From Ferribacterium limneticum (GTDB lineage Bacteria > Pseudomonadota > Gammaproteobacteria > Burkholderiales > Rhodocyclaceae), in contig NZ_CP075190.1 of the NCBI RefSeq assembly GCF_020510585.1, forward strand, positions 1,734,001 through 1,798,000: a DNA stretch of 64,000 nucleotides, given 5' to 3'. Positions within the stretch are counted from its first letter, which is position 1. Each line of letters opens with the position of its first letter. Shown here in pieces: positions 62,676 through 64,000 of the stretch. Under the pieces are notes generated by a model. The model made no database searches. It saw only the letters and a program-made list of their open reading frames with translations, and was not told the DNA's origin. The position numbers were made by a program, and so were the translations under genes.

Positions 62676-63344
62676 CTGACCCGCTTCAGCATCGGCCAGC
62701 AGGCAGGCATCATTGCGCACGGCGTGGGCAATGGGCAGCTTGGCATCTTGCTGCCAGGCGAGCAGGGCAGCTGATTTGTCGGCGCCGGTGACCAATACCA
62801 GTTGCTGGCGGCAAGCGCGCAATGTCTGAAAGTTCAGGCTGACCCGTTCGCTGGGCGGTTTTGGCGCCCCGTGCACAGCAATTACCGGGGCAATATGGTC
62901 ACCGTTCGTCGAAAACAGGCTGGCGGTATGTCCATCTTCTCCCATGCCGAGCAGCACGAGGTCAAAGGGCTGCCGGTCGACAACCAGTGTTGAATATTCG
63001 GCCGCCGCCCGTGCAGCACCAAGTTCGGCCGGAATAGGGTGAATTTGTCTGGCCGATATGGCCACGGGTGAAAGCCAGACATCCTGCGCCATGCGTGAGT
63101 TTCGTCCGGGGTGGTCGGCCGGCAGGCACCGCTCGTCACTCCAGAATATTTCCCAGGCGCTCCAGTCCTGAGCCATCCCGGCGAGCATTTCATAGGTTCG
63201 TCGCGGCGTATTGCCACCGGCCAGGACGATGCGAAATACCTGGCGTTCACGGATTGCCGCGTCGGCGGCGGCAATAATGATGCGGCAGGCCTGAGCGGCG
63301 ACATCTTCCGATTTTGGCAATATTTTGCTGTTGACCGGAAGCAT
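62646..63344 (-). CDS. pgl: 6-phosphogluconolactonase
   Basis: 232 aa. 'FRIVLAGGNTPRRTYEMLAG', 'EIFWSDERCLPADHPGRNSR' and 'DLVLLGMGEDGHTASLFSTN' are the three family motifs of DevB-type lactonases. Hydrolyses 6-phosphogluconolactone in the oxidative pentose phosphate / Entner-Doudoroff route. The ATG at 63344 overlaps the zwf stop (TAATG), so they are translationally coupled. Confidence 0.95.
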   Translation of the reverse strand: MLPVNSKILPKSEDVAAQACRIIIAAADAAIRERQVFRIVLAGGNTPRRTYEMLAGMAQDWSAWEIFWSDERCLPADHPGRNSRMAQDVWLSPVAISARQIHPIPAELGAARAAAEYSTLVVDRQPFDLVLLGMGEDGHTASLFSTNGDHIAPVIAVHGAPKPPSERVSLNFQTLRACRQQLVLVTGADKSAALLAWQQDAKLPIAHAVRNDACLLADAEAGQSANVVASVL

Positions 63345-64000
63345 TAGAGTTTGCTTTCAGGTTTGTCATTGCAGCTCAGCGTCTGCCGCCATTCCCGATC
63401 CGCCTGGCCAAATATCTGGTCCGCTGCTTTCGGCCCCCAACTGCCAACCGGGTATTGCAATGGCGGGCGCTCGTCGTCGGCCCAGCCGCGCATGACGGGA
63501 TCGACCACATTCCATGCCGCCTTGACCTCGTCATAGCGCAGGAAGAGCGAACGATCACCCTGAATGACATCCATCAGCAAGTCTTCGTAAGCGTCGGCCT
63601 TGCGTTCGCCGGGATTGCCGACCGACGCATCCATCGAAATCTGACGGGTGCGGGTTTCCTGGCCGGGCACCTTGGCGGATATTTCCATCTGCACCACATC
63701 GTCCGGCTGAATGCCGATCAGCAACCAGTTCGGATGGACGGCGGAGGCCCCCGATCCTTGAAAAAGCTGCATCGGTGGTTCGCGGAAACGCACGGCAACC
63801 ATCGAGCGCCGCTCCTTAAGGCGCTTGCCGGTACGCAGATAGAACGGCACATCGCGCCAGCGCCAGTTATCGACATAAAGCTTGAGCGCGGCATAAGTTT
63901 CCGTATGACTGCCGGCGGCGACGCCCGCCTCCTGCTGATAGCCGGCATACTGGGCGCGCACCGCATGGCTGGCCAGTTGCGGCTGGCCCAATGGACGAAT
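63344..64000 (-). CDS. zwf: Glucose-6-phosphate dehydrogenase, C-terminal part (gene runs off the window)
   Basis: The minus frame is open from the window edge (218 codons plus stop). 'RDVPFYLRTGKRLKERRSMV', 'VRFREPPMQLF', 'NWLLIGIQPDDVVQMEISAK', 'DAYEDLLMDVIQGDRSLFLR' and 'VKAAWNVVDPVMRGW' are the conserved C-terminal half of G6PD. The catalytic His and NADP site are outside. Oxidises glucose-6-phosphate to 6-phosphogluconolactone, the substrate of the Pgl encoded next. Confidence 0.95.
   Translation of the reverse strand: MRPLGQPQLASHAVRAQYAGYQQEAGVAAGSHTETYAALKLYVDNWRWRDVPFYLRTGKRLKERRSMVAVRFREPPMQLFQGSGASAVHPNWLLIGIQPDDVVQMEISAKVPGQETRTRQISMDASVGNPGERKADAYEDLLMDVIQGDRSLFLRYDEVKAAWNVVDPVMRGWADDERPPLQYPVGSWGPKAADQIFGQADREWRQTLSCNDKPESKL

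Overview
The window is high-GC, gene-dense DNA and encodes typical Gram-negative functions: PldA, an SbmA/BacA-like exporter, VIT1 and chemotaxis proteins. The chain-length proteins are of the EpsF/EpsG type, and with the rest of the content they point to a betaproteobacterium, most likely of the order Rhodocyclales (Dechloromonas/Azonexus-like). That assignment is inferred from gene content, not from an rRNA or marker-gene comparison. I found no rRNA, tRNA, CRISPR array or complete insertion sequence.

Layout. 1-5.1 kb holds housekeeping genes: an acyl-CoA synthetase cut by the window edge, OsmC, a methyltransferase, mnmH, a TesA-like esterase and a LolD/YbbA-type ATPase. Two divergent pairs here share a CATG in which both start codons overlap. 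5.2-10.1 kb holds a gamma-glutamyl hydrolase-type amidotransferase divergent from an antiporter / YbdK ligase / PAS-diguanylate cyclase run. 10.3-18.3 kb holds an 11-residue-repeat secreted protein, a metallophosphoesterase, a chemoreceptor, an exported peroxiredoxin, a RibD/DHFR-like reductase and a compact acs-acp-GNAT operon.

18.3-24.3 kb is an accessory region with longer gaps, mixed orientations, gene remnants (the end of a PqqE-like protein), and a small membrane protein gene whose frame is broken exactly at a (TTTGC)4 repeat. A 2OG-Fe(II) oxygenase, a DnaQ-like exonuclease, a GST and a possible metal-handling pair also lie here.

24.3-45.2 kb is a large, almost entirely co-directional exopolysaccharide (EPS) locus of the Wzx/Wzy type. 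It contains chain-length control (EpsF/EpsG), a polymerase/ligase, five glycosyltransferases, a Tat-exported GH16 glycanase, a flippase and the priming phosphosugar transferase. It ends in an acyl-decoration module: MBOAT, SGNH protein, ACP, MaoC, SDR and FkbH-like HAD protein. A block at 34.8-37.8 kb that looks more AT-rich (methyltransferase, flippase, one GT) interrupts the tightly coupled genes. No outer-membrane exporter (Wza type) is present in the window.

45.3-59.5 kb is an envelope/stress region: PldA, VIT1, several small lipoproteins and secreted proteins, an SbmA-like transporter, a PLD/cardiolipin synthase-like lipoprotein, two collagen-like lipoproteins, a degenerate cyclase-FHA protein, a lone CheB domain, BON and cupin proteins, and a sorbosone/PQQ-type dehydrogenase. 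59.5-64 kb holds an SRPBCC-membrane fusion, an FMN reductase, a CPA-type antiporter, pgl and the 3' part of zwf. A dispersed repeat of about 40-55 bp occurs five times between genes across the window.
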